A stretch of 57,659 nt of DNA from an uncultured Porphyromonadaceae bacterium (GCA_947175265.1 CAMWMD010000016.1:1-57659); one strand, 5' to 3'; shown: positions 42,758-53,195, counted from the stretch's first letter. Translations and numbers: made by a program. The notes: a model not told the origin generated them from the letters alone.

Positions 42758-43312
42758 ATGGTATATAAATTTAAACTTGTCAGCGACGAGGTGAGCAACT
42801 TCTCGCGCGAGATAGAGATAGACGCGACATCTACATTTCTGCAACTACGTAACGCCATTCTTGACAGTGTCGGATACACCAAAGACGAGATGGGATCGTT
42901 CTTCCTTTGCGATGACCAATGGAACCGTGAGGAGGAAATCACATACATCGACATGGGAAGCTCGAGCGACCAGGATGTATGGATTATGGAAGATACTCCC
43001 TTGAATGAATTTATCGAGGATGAGGGACAGAAGATAACCTTCGTGTTCGATTATCTCACCGAGCGTTCATTCTTTATGGAGATGAAGGAGGAGATTGTAG
43101 GACGCAATCTTTCAGAGCCGATATGCACCATGAAGAGGGGTACACCTCCTCCACAGTACACACCCATAGAGGAGTTTGAGAAGCAGATAGACGCGGCTGC
43201 CAAGAAACAGATGGAGGATCTTGATCTCGATACCGACGGACTCTATGGCGACACCGACTATAACGAGGATGAATTGGGAAGCGGATTTGACGAACTGAAC
43301 TACAATAATTAA
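42758..43312 (+). CDS. pRiA4b ORF-3-like family protein
   Basis: A 184-residue acidic protein resembling the plasmid pRiA4b ORF-3 / IS1096 TnpR-like family: VYKFKLVSDEVSNFSREIEIDA, then TFLQLRNAILDSVGY and SFFLCDDQWNREEEI, KITFVFDYLTERSFFMEM. These proteins occur in many chromosomes without the element they are named after, and their function is unknown. The last 50 residues are rich in Asp, Glu and Tyr. A strong GC-rich terminator follows the gene; no transposon end is visible. Confidence 0.8.
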   Translation: MVYKFKLVSDEVSNFSREIEIDATSTFLQLRNAILDSVGYTKDEMGSFFLCDDQWNREEEITYIDMGSSSDQDVWIMEDTPLNEFIEDEGQKITFVFDYLTERSFFMEMKEEIVGRNLSEPICTMKRGTPPPQYTPIEEFEKQIDAAAKKQMEDLDLDTDGLYGDTDYNEDELGSGFDELNYNN

Positions 43313-43343
43313 ACACCGACGGAAACGTCAGCGACAAAATAGA

Positions 43344-43383
43344 GCGCCCCGGCTTACGGAAAAAGCCGGGGCGCATCGTTTTT
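43344..43383 (+). terminator. Terminator after the pRiA4b ORF-3-like gene
   Basis: GCGCCCCGGCTT pairs perfectly with AAGCCGGGGCGC around a seven-base loop, followed by ATCG and a T run. Confidence 0.9.
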
Positions 43384-43410
43384 ATAATTACTAAATTTCG
43401 GGTATTCCAA

Positions 43411-43758
43411 TTATCTTCCGAAGAGCCGCCCGAAGAACGATTTCTTCTCCTCCGGCCGCATGTGTACCCTCATCTGGGCATCCTCTTTACCGAGAAAAAG
43501 GATGTGGTCGCGGAATACGAATGCCACCATCTTGTCAAATTCAAGAACAGCATTCATGCTCCGGATGAGGAAGCGGCGAAAGGGATTGAATTCCTCCAGA
43601 TCATCGAGTATTATCTCCATGTCGTCACTCTGGATGGAATGGTGGGCCTGCAGCATCGGCAAAAAATAGTCGAGCCTTAAATCCTCCCTTCTTTTATGCG
43701 GCTTCCCGAATTTCTTATATATTTCTTTTATTACGCTATCGGTAATCATATCATACAA
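43411..43758 (-). CDS. Small hypothetical protein, 115 residues
   Basis: I do not recognise this protein. It is helical and charged, with IKEIYKKFGKPHKRREDLRLDYFLPML near the start, an acidic IILDDLEEFNPFRRFL segment and a basic C-terminus ending in SFFGRLFGR. No signal peptide or membrane segment is found. The start could also be three codons later (MITDSV). It is on the minus strand, convergent with the pRiA4b ORF-3-like gene and 193 bases before the mmdB end. Normal codon use and conserved-looking aromatic positions suggest a real gene. Confidence 0.6.
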   Translation of the reverse strand: MYDMITDSVIKEIYKKFGKPHKRREDLRLDYFLPMLQAHHSIQSDDMEIILDDLEEFNPFRRFLIRSMNAVLEFDKMVAFVFRDHILFLGKEDAQMRVHMRPEEKKSFFGRLFGR

Positions 43759-43868
43759 GCAATCGGATCATAAGAAGTATGAGGTATAGTCCTAACGTGG
43801 AATCATTGTCAGGCAACCTTACATTATTATAACGCTCCATGCAAAGATAGGTTCAACTCCGAGTGTTA

Positions 43869-43906
43869 AAAAAGCACGTGACAATTGATTTCTGTCGCGT
43901 GCTTTT
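43869..43906 (-). terminator. Terminator of the mce-mmd operon
   Basis: On the minus strand AAAAGCACGCGACA pairs with TGTCACGTGCTTTT around a nine-base loop, followed by a T run, 46 bases past the mmdB stop. Confidence 0.85.
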
Positions 43907-43951
43907 CAGGAGCCGTTTATGGGAATATCCAATTCCCACGGTCTCAGGTTA

Positions 43952-45124
43952 TTAACCGAGGAAACTGAGGAGTACGCCGGCAGCCACAGCCGAGCCGATC
44001 ACGCCCGCCACGTTCGGACCCATGGCATGCATGAGAAGGTAGTTGGAGGGGTCGTATTCCAGACCGAGATTATTTGAGATTCTCGCTGCCATAGGCACAG
44101 CCGAAACCCCGGCGTTGCCGATAAGCGGATTGATCTTTTTATCTTTGGCGAGGAAAAGATTGAACAGTTTCACAGAAAGCACTCCGGCTGAAGATGCAAT
44201 GATGAAGGCGAGGAAGCCGAGTCCGAAAATCTTGAGAGTATCAAACGTCAGGAACTTGTCAGCCTGTGTCGACGCGCCTACAGTGAGGCCGAGGAGGATT
44301 GTCACGATATCGGTCATCGCATTGCTTGCGGTCTTGGCGAGGCGTGTTGTCACTCCACTTTCACGGAGAAGGTTTCCGAAGAAAAGCATACCGAGCAGAG
44401 GAATGCCGGAAGGCACAACAAAGCAGGTGAGCATCAGGCCTACAATCGGGAATATGATCTTCTCATTCTGGCTGACCACGCGGGTGGGCTTCATCTTTAT
44501 GAGGCGTTCCTTCTTATTTGTGAAGAGACGCATCAGCGGGGGCTGGATGAGAGGGATGAGCGCCATGTAGGAATAGGCAGACACAGCCACGGCTCCGAGG
44601 AGATTCGGATTCAGTTTGGAAGTGGTGAAGATAGCCGTCGGGCCGTCAGCACCGCCGATTATAGCCACACACCCTGCAGAGAGGGGGTCGAAACCGCAGA
44701 GGAGGGCAAGCATATAGGCGCCGAAGATGCCGAACTGGGCACACGCACCTATAATCATGAGTTTAGGATTTGCCAGCAACGCCGAGAAATCAGTCATCGC
44801 TCCAATACCGAGGAAAATCAAGGGGGGATACCAACCGCGCTCCACACCATTGTACAGAATGTTGAGTACTGAGCCCGGCTCATAGATGCCAATTTCCATA
44901 CCCGGCTGGAAAGGGATGTTGCCGATGAGCATACCGAAGCCGATCGGGACAAGGAGGAGGGGTTCGAAATTCTTCTTTATGGCTAACCATACGAAGAAGC
45001 AACCCACGGCGAGCATTATGAGGTTTTCCCACTCGCAATTATAAAAGCCGGTAAACTCCCAGAATGTCTGCACAGTCTGGCGCATGAATTCACCGAACGA
45101 ATATGTAGTTTGCGCTAAAATCAT
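43952..45124 (-). CDS. mmdB: Sodium-pumping decarboxylase beta subunit
   Basis: The beta subunit is the membrane sodium channel of the decarboxylase: it removes carbon dioxide from carboxybiotin and exports sodium ions. The 390-residue protein has about ten hydrophobic segments and the signature [16 protein letters not shown], whose aspartate belongs to the sodium path, plus the [14 protein letters not shown] stretch in the C-terminal part. It is the last gene of the mce-mmdA-D-C-B operon. By sequence alone it could also serve oxaloacetate or glutaconyl-CoA decarboxylase; mmdA and mce in the operon point to methylmalonyl-CoA. Confidence 0.95.
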   Translation of the reverse strand: MILAQTTYSFGEFMRQTVQTFWEFTGFYNCEWENLIMLAVGCFFVWLAIKKNFEPLLLVPIGFGMLIGNIPFQPGMEIGIYEPGSVLNILYNGVERGWYPPLIFLGIGAMTDFSALLANPKLMIIGACAQFGIFGAYMLALLCGFDPLSAGCVAIIGGADGPTAIFTTSKLNPNLLGAVAVSAYSYMALIPLIQPPLMRLFTNKKERLIKMKPTRVVSQNEKIIFPIVGLMLTCFVVPSGIPLLGMLFFGNLLRESGVTTRLAKTASNAMTDIVTILLGLTVGASTQADKFLTFDTLKIFGLGFLAFIIASSAGVLSVKLFNLFLAKDKKINPLIGNAGVSAVPMAARISNNLGLEYDPSNYLLMHAMGPNVAGVIGSAVAAGVLLSFLG

Positions 45125-45154
45125 AACAAAGATATTGAGAGAAACAGTCAGGTA

Positions 45155-45604
45155 TTATCCAAGCACCATAATGTCGCCATCCTGGGGCACTGCATCTCCT
45201 ACGTTAACAAGAATCTGTTTCACTACGCCACCTTTCTGAGTGTGGACGTCATTCTCCATCTTCATAGCCTCGAGCACGCACACGGTGTCGCCGGCGGCTA
45301 CGGTATCACCAACCTTGACCTTGAATCCTGTGATAGTGCCGGGGAGAGGAGCCTGCACCTTGTATCCTGCTGCCGAGGGAGAGGCCGGAGTAGCGATGAT
45401 TTTTTCGCCTGATTCCGTGCGGGGTGCCTTCTGCGGACTCTTTACGGGTTGAGAGATTCTTGTCTTTGCAGCGGGGGCTTTGTCAAGTTGAACGTTATAT
45501 GGAACACCATTCACCTCCACGTGCACCTGGTCGCCTTCCGGTTCTCCTACCTTCACGGTGAATTTAGTGCCGTTGATGGTGTATTTATATTCTTTTAATT
45601 TCAT
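45155..45604 (-). CDS. mmdC: Biotin carrier subunit of the sodium-pumping decarboxylase
   Basis: A 149-residue biotin carrier. The first 45 residues form a short structured region, a Pro/Ala/Lys-rich linker follows, and the C-terminal biotinyl domain from about residue 80 (YKVQAPLPGTITGFKV) contains EAMKMEND, with the biotinylated lysine at about residue 115. It moves the carboxyl group from the alpha subunit to the membrane beta subunit. Gaps are 30 bases to mmdB and 49 bases from mmdD on the same strand. Confidence 0.94.
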   Translation of the reverse strand: MKLKEYKYTINGTKFTVKVGEPEGDQVHVEVNGVPYNVQLDKAPAAKTRISQPVKSPQKAPRTESGEKIIATPASPSAAGYKVQAPLPGTITGFKVKVGDTVAAGDTVCVLEAMKMENDVHTQKGGVVKQILVNVGDAVPQDGDIMVLG

Positions 45605-45653
45605 GTCGGGTATTATCAGTTGAAAAGGTTAATGGAAAGGAGAGCGGATTGCG

Positions 45654-46265
45654 TCACAGACCGAAACCGTTGCGTTTGAGCGGCGGTTCGTGGCGGATAT
45701 TGTATATTTTTGAGTTCCAAGGGGAATAAGCCCTCTTCATGCGGCGGATGGTGAGGATAGTGTCCTCGTAATCATGACCACCCTGGAAATGCTCTGCGAG
45801 AGCCATGGAAATTGCGGCGATAACCTCGCCGGAATCTACCTCATGATGTTCGGCCTCGTGAAAGGCGGCTTTAGCAGCCTGGCGTTTGTTGCGGGAAAGG
45901 AGTTTTTCCGATACTTTTCCGAAACCCATGAAGAGAAGGGATAGGATCACGAGTGCGCTGATGACAATGCACATGGCAATAATCGTAATCGCGCCGCCCC
46001 AGGAATCGTTGACGGCCGCATTGTGGGCCTTCTCCGCCTGAGTCATTCTCCTTGCCACAGGACTCTCCTCAATAGTGTTGACTTCCTCGCTGGGAGTGGC
46101 GTCAGCCACAATCAGTGTGGGGGAAGAAGCATCGTCCTGCACGGTTTCCTCCGTCTGCACAACTTCAATTGCAGCCCCTCCTTCTACAGACCCTGCCGTC
46201 TGCCCCATACAGGGGGAGGCGGCGAGGGTCAGGAAAAGGGCCGCTGTAAGAATGATTTTTTTCAT
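45654..46265 (-). CDS. mmdD: Small membrane (delta/gamma, OadG-type) subunit of the decarboxylase
   Basis: A 203-residue protein with an N-terminal signal-like segment (about 1-21), a membrane segment at about 92-115 (AITIIAMCIVISALVILSLL) and a long charged cytoplasmic tail. The GGAITIIAMCIVI and GFGKVSEKL region matches OadG/MmdD subunits, which assemble the alpha subunit on the membrane part. It is longer than the roughly 80-115 residues of simpler OadG proteins, as I recall for Bacteroides relatives. It lies 32 bases after mmdA. Confidence 0.88.
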   Translation of the reverse strand: MKKIILTAALFLTLAASPCMGQTAGSVEGGAAIEVVQTEETVQDDASSPTLIVADATPSEEVNTIEESPVARRMTQAEKAHNAAVNDSWGGAITIIAMCIVISALVILSLLFMGFGKVSEKLLSRNKRQAAKAAFHEAEHHEVDSGEVIAAISMALAEHFQGGHDYEDTILTIRRMKRAYSPWNSKIYNIRHEPPLKRNGFGL

Positions 46266-46297
46266 AAAGCGGTAATTAGACTTTATTCTCCTGTATA

Positions 46298-47851
46298 TTA
46301 GAGAGGTATATTGCCGTGTTTCTTCGGGGGATTGCTCAGTTTCTTGGTAGCGAGCATCTGAAGGGCTCGGATGACGCGGAAACGAGTGTTGCGGGGCTCG
46401 ATTACGTCGTCTATATAACCGTATTTCGCAGCGTTGTAGGGATTTGCGAAAAGTTTGCGGTATTCCTCCTCCTTCTCGGCCTTGAATGCGGCGGGATCCT
46501 CCACAGTCTTGGCTTCTTTAGCATAGAGCACTCCGACTGCGCCTTCGGCACCCATCACGGCGATCTCTGCTGTTGGCCAAGCGTAGTTGATGTCGCCGCG
46601 GAGTTGCTTGCAGCTCATCACGATGTGAGCGCCGCCATAGCTCTTGCGCAGGGTAACGGTCACCTTAGGCACGGTAGCCTCGCCGTAAGCGTAGAGGAGT
46701 TTCGCACCGTGAAGGATAACGCCGTTGTACTCCTGGCCTGTACCGGGAAGGAAGCCCGGGACATCAACGAGTGTCACCAGTGGGATATTGAACGCATCGC
46801 AGAAACGCACGAAACGTGCAGCCTTACGTGAAGCGTTTGAGTCAAGCACGCCGGCGAGCACTTTAGGCTGGTTAGCCACGATACCGACCGACTGACCATT
46901 GAAGCGGGCGAAGCCGATGATGATGTTCTTGGCAAAATCTTTCTGCACCTCAAGGAACTCACCGTTGTCGACTATAGAACCGATCACCTCATACATATCG
47001 TAACTCATCTTCGCGCTTTCCGGAATGATGTCGTTGAGGTTGTCCTCAAGACGGTCAATCGGGTCGTCGCAAGCCACGAGCGGTGTCTCCTCCATATTGT
47101 TCTGCGGGATATAGCTGAGGAGTTTGCGGATTATGAAGAGTGCCTCCTCGCCATTCTCGGCTGCGAAATGGGTCACACCGCTCTTTGTGGAGTGGACTGA
47201 CGCGCCACCGAGTTGCTCCTGAGTCACATCCTCTCCTGTCACGGTCTTCACGACAGTCGGGCCTGTGAGGAACATATAGGAGATTCCCTTAGCCATGATG
47301 GTGAAGTCGGTGAGGGCAGGGCTGTAGACGGCACCTCCGGCGCAAGGACCGAGGATTGCTGAAATCTGTGGAATCACACCTGAAGCGAGGATATTGCGCT
47401 GGAAAATCTCGGCATAACCTGCCAAAGCATTGATACCCTCCTGGATACGTGCGCCTCCCGAGTCGTTAAGGCCGATGACGGGAGCACCCATCTTCATAGC
47501 CATGTCCATCACTTTGCAAATCTTGAGGGCCATGGTCTCAGAGAGAGAACCTGCATTGACTGTGAAATCCTGTGCGAAGATATACACGAGGCGCCCTTCG
47601 ATAGTGCCGAAGCCGGTCACTACTCCGTCGCCGAGGAAATGCTTCTTCTCCATTCCGAAGTTTGTGCAGCGGTGTGTCACAAACATGTCAAGTTCCTCGA
47701 AGGAGCCTTCGTCAAGGAGTTGTGCGATACGCTCGCGGGCTGTATATTTTCCTTTGGAGTGCTGTTTCTCGATGGCCTTCTCACCACCGCCCAGACGCGC
47801 CTGGACACGCTTTTCGATGAGCTCTTGAATCTTTTCCTGTGCTGTGCTCAT
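46298..47851 (-). CDS. mmdA: Methylmalonyl-CoA decarboxylase alpha (carboxyltransferase) subunit
   Basis: A 517-residue carboxyltransferase of the acyl-CoA carboxylase beta type. It transfers the carboxyl group from methylmalonyl-CoA to biotin. Family marks include [19 protein letters not shown] near the N-terminus, [11 protein letters not shown] for the N-domain oxyanion site, [16 protein letters not shown], and [17 protein letters not shown] in the C-domain. It follows mce by 46 bases. Together with mmdD, C and B, this forms a complete sodium-translocating complex. Confidence 0.94.
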   Translation of the reverse strand: MSTAQEKIQELIEKRVQARLGGGEKAIEKQHSKGKYTARERIAQLLDEGSFEELDMFVTHRCTNFGMEKKHFLGDGVVTGFGTIEGRLVYIFAQDFTVNAGSLSETMALKICKVMDMAMKMGAPVIGLNDSGGARIQEGINALAGYAEIFQRNILASGVIPQISAILGPCAGGAVYSPALTDFTIMAKGISYMFLTGPTVVKTVTGEDVTQEQLGGASVHSTKSGVTHFAAENGEEALFIIRKLLSYIPQNNMEETPLVACDDPIDRLEDNLNDIIPESAKMSYDMYEVIGSIVDNGEFLEVQKDFAKNIIIGFARFNGQSVGIVANQPKVLAGVLDSNASRKAARFVRFCDAFNIPLVTLVDVPGFLPGTGQEYNGVILHGAKLLYAYGEATVPKVTVTLRKSYGGAHIVMSCKQLRGDINYAWPTAEIAVMGAEGAVGVLYAKEAKTVEDPAAFKAEKEEEYRKLFANPYNAAKYGYIDDVIEPRNTRFRVIRALQMLATKKLSNPPKKHGNIPL

Positions 47852-47897
47852 TATGGTTAGTTTTAGAAAGGTTAGTCAAACAATGGTTCCGGAAATC

Positions 47898-48317
47898 TCA
47901 ATTGGCGGGATCCTCGCAGAGTTCGGTGAGGACAGCCTCGGTAGATTTGGGGTGAAGGAAAGCGATCTTGAGGCCGTCCGCACCGTTGCGTGTAGCCTTG
48001 TCGATAAGTTTCACACCCTTTTCCTCAACCTCTGCGAGCGCATTGTCCACGCCATCCTCGACTGCGAAAGCGATATGGTGCATTCCGCCGCGACCGCCGT
48101 TCTTCTCTATGAATTTGGCGATTGTGCTGTCAGGGGAAGTGGCCTCGAGTAATTCGATCTTAACGTCGCCGACCTTTATGAAGGCTGTAGTCACCTTCTG
48201 ATCCTCAACGACCTCTTTCTTATAGCATTTGAGGCCGAGAACGTTTTCATAATAGTCAATAGCCTTGGCGAGATCGGGTACTGCGATGCCGATGTGCTCG
48301 ATGTGAGAAATTTTCAT
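47898..48317 (-). CDS. mce: Methylmalonyl-CoA epimerase
   Basis: Mce converts (R)- to (S)-methylmalonyl-CoA, linking the mutase to the decarboxylase. The 139-residue VOC-fold protein starts at MKISHIEHIGIAVPDL; the open frame reaches back to 48401, but that extension crosses the promoter. Metal ligands are visible: H in HIEHIG, the Glu in VKIELLEA, H in GMHHIAF and a C-terminal glutamate (KSTEAVLTELCED). It is the first gene of the operon, with a predicted leader of about 75 bases. Confidence 0.93.
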   Translation of the reverse strand: MKISHIEHIGIAVPDLAKAIDYYENVLGLKCYKKEVVEDQKVTTAFIKVGDVKIELLEATSPDSTIAKFIEKNGGRGGMHHIAFAVEDGVDNALAEVEEKGVKLIDKATRNGADGLKIAFLHPKSTEAVLTELCEDPAN

Positions 48318-48398
48318 GTGATTTAAGAATTTTAAAAAAAGACTGTAATATTCGTGGAGTGGCGCCCGCAGATAAAATCGGGCGGGCAAAATCCGGTG

Positions 48399-48429
48399 CA
48401 AATGTAAGAATTAATCCTGACTCAATCAA
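48399..48429 (-). promoter_or_regulatory. mce-mmd operon promoter (TTG-N20-TACATTTG)
   Basis: On the minus strand TTG (48429-48427), 20 bases, then TACATTTG (48406-48399), 82 bases before the mce ATG. Confidence 0.65.
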
Positions 48430-48542
48430 GAAAAAAAAGAAATAATCGTAAAAGGTAAGCGCAAAGTAATAATAGTGGGAGAAATATGATTGATATTCCT
48501 AAAAAAATTCCGATATTTGCAAAAATTTATCCAGAATATATT

Positions 48543-49568
48543 ATGGAGATAACACCCAAGGGCCTTGCAGCCCTCGTAGGGGGAACGGTGGAAGGGGATG
48601 AAAACATCCTCCTGCACGGCTTCGCCAAAATTGAGGAGGCGAAGGCCGGCGACCTTAGTTTCATCGCAAACCCGAAATACGAACATTATGTCCACACTAC
48701 GCAGGCAAGCGCCTTGCTTGTGGGAAACGATTTCAATCCTGAGGGAGAATACAGCACGACTTTAATCAGGGTGGCCGATCCATACGCCACTCTCGCCCAG
48801 TTGATGCGTTACGTGGAAAGCCTGAAACCTCAGCCCGAGGGCATCGAGCAGCCCTCGTTCATAGCCGGGGGTGTGGAGATTCCCGAGAAGACCTACGTCG
48901 GAGCCTTCGCCTATATCGGTAAAGGTGTCAGATTGGGGAAAAACGTCAAGATATACCCCCAGGCGTACGTCGGCGATGGCGTTGAGATAGGCGACGACAC
49001 GGTGATACGTGCCGGTGTCAAGATTTATGAAGGGTGCCGCATAGGGAAACGATGCATCATCCATTCGGGATGCGTGATAGGTGCCGACGGTTTCGGTTTC
49101 GCCCCGGAAAACGGTAAGTTCAAAAAAATACCACAGACAGGTATAGTCATCATAGAGGATGACGTGGAGATCGGAGCCAACACGACAGTTGACCGTGCCA
49201 CGTTCGGAAGCACCGTAGTAGGGGAGGGCACCAAACTTGACAACCTCATTCAGGTGGCCCATAATGTCACGATAGGGAAAAACAACGTCTTCGCATCCCA
49301 GACCGGGATAGCGGGTTCGGTCCATATCGGCGACGGAAATATGGTGGGTGGTCAATGTGGCTTCGCAGGGCATATCACCATAGGTAACTACAATGAGATA
49401 GGAGCGCAGTCGGGGATACCGAAAAGCGTTGGCGACCGCAATCGCCTTATGGGTTATCCGGCAGTTGACTACCGTCAGTTTGCGAAAAACCAGGTCTATA
49501 TAAAGAATCTGGGTAAACTTTATGAAGAAATAAATAAACAAAAAGATAATGAAGCAACTCACTCTTAA
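48543..49568 (+). CDS. lpxD: UDP-3-O-acylglucosamine N-acyltransferase LpxD
   Basis: LpxD adds the second hydroxyacyl chain to UDP-3-O-acylglucosamine in lipid A synthesis. From the ATG at 48543 the protein has 341 residues: an N-terminal uridine-binding domain, then a left-handed beta-helix of hexapeptide repeats and a C-terminal helix. The catalytic histidine lies in [13 protein letters not shown]. The frame opens 19 codons earlier, but the family start is [14 protein letters not shown]. The end overlaps lpxC-fabZ by 20 bases. Confidence 0.94.
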   Translation: MEITPKGLAALVGGTVEGDENILLHGFAKIEEAKAGDLSFIANPKYEHYVHTTQASALLVGNDFNPEGEYSTTLIRVADPYATLAQLMRYVESLKPQPEGIEQPSFIAGGVEIPEKTYVGAFAYIGKGVRLGKNVKIYPQAYVGDGVEIGDDTVIRAGVKIYEGCRIGKRCIIHSGCVIGADGFGFAPENGKFKKIPQTGIVIIEDDVEIGANTTVDRATFGSTVVGEGTKLDNLIQVAHNVTIGKNNVFASQTGIAGSVHIGDGNMVGGQCGFAGHITIGNYNEIGAQSGIPKSVGDRNRLMGYPAVDYRQFAKNQVYIKNLGKLYEEINKQKDNEATHS

Positions 49569-50931
49569 GGCTCCGTTCTCAGTGAGGGGAAAGGGCCTTC
49601 ATTCAGGTATGGACATCACGGCAACCTTCCAGCCGGCACCTGACAATCATGGCTACAAATTCAAACGTATTGACCTCGAAGGTGAGCCCGTAGTTGATGC
49701 GCTTGCCGAGAATGTCGTGGAGACTACACGCGGCACGGTCCTCGGGAAGAAGGATGTGAAGATCAGCACCGTGGAGCATGCCCTCGCCGCTTTGTATGCA
49801 GCGGGTATCGACAACTGCATGATAGAGGTCAACGGCCCTGAGATGCCTATACTCGACGGAAGCGCCATAGAATATGTGGAGAATATCGAGAGGGTAGGCC
49901 TTGAGGAGCAGAAGGAGGATAAGGATTTCTATATTATTAAGGAGAAAATCTCCCTGAGGGATGAGGAGTCGGGATCCGTGCTCACATTCTATCCCGATGA
50001 TAACTTCAGCGTGGAGGTAATGGTGGAGTATAACTCCCGCATCCTCCCCAACCAGTTCGCAATCCTCGACGACCTTGCGGAGTTTCATCAGGAGGTGGCG
50101 AGTGCCCGCACCTTCGTTTTCGTAAGGGAGATAGAGCAGTTGCTCAATCATGGCCTTATCAAGGGTGGCGACATCGACAATGCCATCGTGATATATGATG
50201 AGCCGGTATCCCAGGAGAAGATCGACAACATCTGTGCCCTCATGGGTGTGCCGACAATGGAGGTGACAAATCTTGGTTATATCAATCCCACACCTCTGAA
50301 ATGGGATAATGAGCCTGCACGCCACAAACTCATGGACGTCATAGGCGATCTCTCTCTGATAGGTCGTCCCGTCAAGGGGCGTGTGGTGGCAATCCGTCCG
50401 GGACATACGATCAACAACAAGTTTACCCGTATGATACGCAAGGAGGTGCGCCATACAGAGATTCAGTCGCCTTACTATAATCCTAACACCGAGCCGGTGA
50501 TCGATGTCAACGGAATAAAGAAGTTGCTTCCTCACCGTTATCCCTTCCTCTTGATTGACAAGATTATCGATATCGACAAGAAGCACTGCGTGGCTGTGAA
50601 GAACGTCACGGTCAACGAGCCTTTCTTCCAGGGTCACTTCCCGCAGGAGCCTGTCATGCCCGGTGTCCTTCAGGTGGAGGCTATGGCACAGGCTGCCGGA
50701 GTGCTCGTGCTCAATTATCTCGAGGAGCCGGAGAAATACAGCACCTACTTCCTCAAGATAGACAATGTCAAGTTCCGTCAGAAAGTCGTTCCCGGGAATA
50801 CACTCCTTCTTAACGTCGCTCTCATGACGGAGATAAGGCGCGGATGTGCCGTTGTCAAGGGTTATGCCTTTGTCGGTGAGAAAGTGGTATGTGAGGCAGA
50901 ATTTATGGCCCAGATTATCAAGAATAAATAA
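49549..50931 (+). CDS. lpxC-fabZ: Bifunctional LpxC deacetylase / FabZ dehydratase
   Basis: A 460-residue fusion typical of Bacteroidetes. The LpxC part (about residues 1-310) is the zinc deacetylase that commits UDP-acylglucosamine to lipid A: the first zinc histidine is in [10 protein letters not shown], the second zinc site in [10 protein letters not shown], and a catalytic histidine in [10 protein letters not shown]. The FabZ part from about 325 is the 3-hydroxyacyl-ACP dehydratase, with [12 protein letters not shown], and the active-site His and Glu in [20 protein letters not shown]. The two compete for the same hydroxyacyl-ACP pool. It overlaps lpxD and lies 32 bases before lpxA. Confidence 0.96.
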   Translation: MKQLTLKAPFSVRGKGLHSGMDITATFQPAPDNHGYKFKRIDLEGEPVVDALAENVVETTRGTVLGKKDVKISTVEHALAALYAAGIDNCMIEVNGPEMPILDGSAIEYVENIERVGLEEQKEDKDFYIIKEKISLRDEESGSVLTFYPDDNFSVEVMVEYNSRILPNQFAILDDLAEFHQEVASARTFVFVREIEQLLNHGLIKGGDIDNAIVIYDEPVSQEKIDNICALMGVPTMEVTNLGYINPTPLKWDNEPARHKLMDVIGDLSLIGRPVKGRVVAIRPGHTINNKFTRMIRKEVRHTEIQSPYYNPNTEPVIDVNGIKKLLPHRYPFLLIDKIIDIDKKHCVAVKNVTVNEPFFQGHFPQEPVMPGVLQVEAMAQAAGVLVLNYLEEPEKYSTYFLKIDNVKFRQKVVPGNTLLLNVALMTEIRRGCAVVKGYAFVGEKVVCEAEFMAQIIKNK

Positions 50932-50963
50932 TTGGTTAATCCGGTGTCTGAAAAAAGAAAGAA

Positions 50964-51737
50964 ATGAGCAACATGTATTATGTGCATCCCGAAGCCAAAA
51001 TCGGGAATAACGTAAAGATAGGGAATTTCTCAAATATATATGAAGATGTTGAGATTGGGGATAACTGTGAGATTCATGGCAATGTCACAATTTACCCCGG
51101 CGCAAGGATAGGGGCCGGAGTGAAGATATTTCCCGGAGCCGTGATCTCGGCTATCCCTCAGGATTTGAAATTCAAAGGGGAGGAGACGTTCGCTTTCATA
51201 GGCGACGGTACCACACTCCGCGAATGTGTCACCGTTAATCGCGGCACTGCCTCCAAGGGTAAGACCGTCGTAGGAAGCAACTGCCTCATCATGGCCTATA
51301 ACCATATCGCACACGACTGTGTGGTAGGCGACCGCGTGATAATGTCAAACGCATGCCAGGTTGCGGGAGAGGTGCAGATCGACGATGCGGCAGTTATAGG
51401 CGGCGGCTCTTTGATCCACCAGTTCTGTCATCTTGGCAAGAATATAATGCTTCAGGGTGGCGCACTTGTCAACAAGGATATTCCCCCTTACGTCAAGGCT
51501 GCCCGCGAGCCGATCTCTTACGTCGGTCTCAACACTATCGGTATGCACCGCAACGGCTTCTCTCAGGAAGCGATACAATCCATAGCGGAAATTTACCGTG
51601 TGTTGTATCTCAGCGACCTCAATGTGACTAATGCGGTGAAACTTATCCTTGAGACTCTTCCCGAGTCAATATACCGCGACGAGATTGTAAACTTTGTCAC
51701 CAACTCAAATCGTGGAGTGATCCGTTCAGCAATCTGA
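50964..51737 (+). CDS. lpxA: UDP-GlcNAc acyltransferase LpxA
   Basis: LpxA attaches the first hydroxyacyl chain to UDP-GlcNAc. The 257-residue protein is mainly left-handed beta-helix hexapeptides followed by a helical C-terminal domain (FSQEAIQSIAEIYRVLYLS). The AYNHIAHDCVVG stretch holds H114 and the catalytic H117. An ATG three codons later is possible. It is the last gene of lpxD-lpxC/fabZ-lpxA, a compact lipid A operon. Confidence 0.96.
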   Translation: MSNMYYVHPEAKIGNNVKIGNFSNIYEDVEIGDNCEIHGNVTIYPGARIGAGVKIFPGAVISAIPQDLKFKGEETFAFIGDGTTLRECVTVNRGTASKGKTVVGSNCLIMAYNHIAHDCVVGDRVIMSNACQVAGEVQIDDAAVIGGGSLIHQFCHLGKNIMLQGGALVNKDIPPYVKAAREPISYVGLNTIGMHRNGFSQEAIQSIAEIYRVLYLSDLNVTNAVKLILETLPESIYRDEIVNFVTNSNRGVIRSAI

Positions 51738-51774
51738 TTCGGATGGCTTCTTCACGTTCGTGAGGCAAGATAAG

Positions 51775-51820
51775 AATACCGGCTGCAAGATTCTTATGTC
51801 AATAACTTGCAGCCGGTATT
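51775..51820 (+). terminator. Inverted repeat at the end of the lpx operon
   Basis: AATACCGGCTGCAAG pairs perfectly with CTTGCAGCCGGTATT around a 16-base loop in the gap between convergent lpxA and rmuC. The T run is weak, so termination is likely but not certain. Confidence 0.65.
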
Positions 51821-51824
51821 ATCG

Positions 51825-53195
51825 TTATGATGGAAGCCCTGGCGGTGAGGCATCCGGAGTTTCGTCAAGTCCGAGCAATTCTGGCGGGACGTTCTTCCTC
51901 TTATCCATTTTTGCTCCCATCCTTATCAGTTTCCTGCATGTGCCCGGTATGCTGTGTCCCCCCTCCTTAATCTTATCAAATCCCTGTGTATACGCTTTAG
52001 TGGCCGCTTCGAGTTTGGAGCCGATTTCCACATATTTCTCCATGAACTTCCCGACGCGGTCAAGCATCTCATTGGCCAGGGCATATACCTCCTTATGGTT
52101 CTCATTCTGGGCTATGCGGCTCCAGGTGAGCCTCACTATCTTCAGGGCGGCATAGAGGGTTTGCTCATCAGCGATATAAACATTCTGTTCCATCGCTTTT
52201 CTCCAGAGGTCAGGGCGCGCGTTTGTGGCGAGCAGGAGAGCCGAGGTGTTAGGTACGAACATTATGACGTAGCCGATGCTCGTCCGGGGAGGGGACACGA
52301 GTGAGGAGTAATCCTTCCTCACAAGTTCCTTCACATGGTTCTCAAGGCTTGCGATATGACGGCGCAAGGCAGCCTCCCTCTCCTGTTCGGTCTCCGCATT
52401 GAGGTAGGAGAGATAGTCGGATAGCGACACCTTGGCATCAATTATCACGTCTCGCTCGTTGTCGAGGTGTAGCACGACATCGGGGCGCAACGAGGCATCT
52501 TTAGAGAACACTGCCTGAGTGTCGAAATGCCGCCCCTCCGTAAGTCCTTGTCCCTCCAGCAACTCAGTGAGTATCGTCTCCCCCCATTCACCCTGAATCT
52601 TTGTATTGCGCCTTAAAGCGTTGGCAAGCCTGTCGGCACTCAGCCTCGCAGCCTCACTCTGTCGCAGAAGATTCTCCACATTGGCGGAGAATACACCGGA
52701 AAATTCATTCTGTCGGCGGGAATTGTCATCCATGGCACGCTTCATTCCGGCTATGGTCTGGTTGAGAGGGTCGAGTATCGATGCGATGCCGGCCGTGCTG
52801 ATCTCCCGGAACTCATTCTGCCGCTCTGTGAGCATTCTTGAAGTGAGATTCTTAATCTCCTCCTGCATACGGGCCACGGTCTCTTCGAATTTATCCTTCA
52901 GCAACGCCATTGCCTCGCCGTGGGCTTTCTCCTCGCGCGCGATCGCCTCCCTCATGGTCTTATCTTTCTCCGCAAGGGCGGTTTTGGCGTTCTCCTCCGT
53001 ATTCCTGACGATTGAGCGCCAAGCATTCTCCTTGGCTTCAAGAGATGATTCGAAGGTCTTCTTCTGCTCCTCAATCCGTGCCTCCAGAGTGTTCAGGGCG
53101 GCGGCCGACTTTCCGGCTCGCCCCGCCCGTCCTATAAGGAATCCGACAGCACCGCCCAAAAAGATGAGTGCGGCCGAGATAATCATTTCAATCAT
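51825..53195 (-). CDS. rmuC: DNA recombination protein RmuC
   Basis: RmuC limits inversion recombination at short inverted repeats in E. coli and is a predicted nuclease-related protein. The 456-residue product starts with a membrane-anchor segment (IEMIISAALIFLGGAVGFLIG), a long charged coiled coil (about 25-170), and the RmuC domain (about 200-400) with NTKIQGEWGETILTELLEGQGL, RPDVVLHLDNERDVIIDAKVSL and YVIMFVPNTSALLLA. The frame reaches up to 53360, but the extension overlaps the bL38 gene and its terminator, so I start at the ATG at 53195. Confidence 0.93.
   Translation of the reverse strand: MIEMIISAALIFLGGAVGFLIGRAGRAGKSAAALNTLEARIEEQKKTFESSLEAKENAWRSIVRNTEENAKTALAEKDKTMREAIAREEKAHGEAMALLKDKFEETVARMQEEIKNLTSRMLTERQNEFREISTAGIASILDPLNQTIAGMKRAMDDNSRRQNEFSGVFSANVENLLRQSEAARLSADRLANALRRNTKIQGEWGETILTELLEGQGLTEGRHFDTQAVFSKDASLRPDVVLHLDNERDVIIDAKVSLSDYLSYLNAETEQEREAALRRHIASLENHVKELVRKDYSSLVSPPRTSIGYVIMFVPNTSALLLATNARPDLWRKAMEQNVYIADEQTLYAALKIVRLTWSRIAQNENHKEVYALANEMLDRVGKFMEKYVEIGSKLEAATKAYTQGFDKIKEGGHSIPGTCRKLIRMGAKMDKRKNVPPELLGLDETPDASPPGLPS

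Noticed and set aside
42758..43312. Remnant of an insertion sequence because of the IS1096/pRiA4b family name
   Set aside because: No transposase, terminal inverted repeats or target duplications are visible; the family is common in chromosomes.
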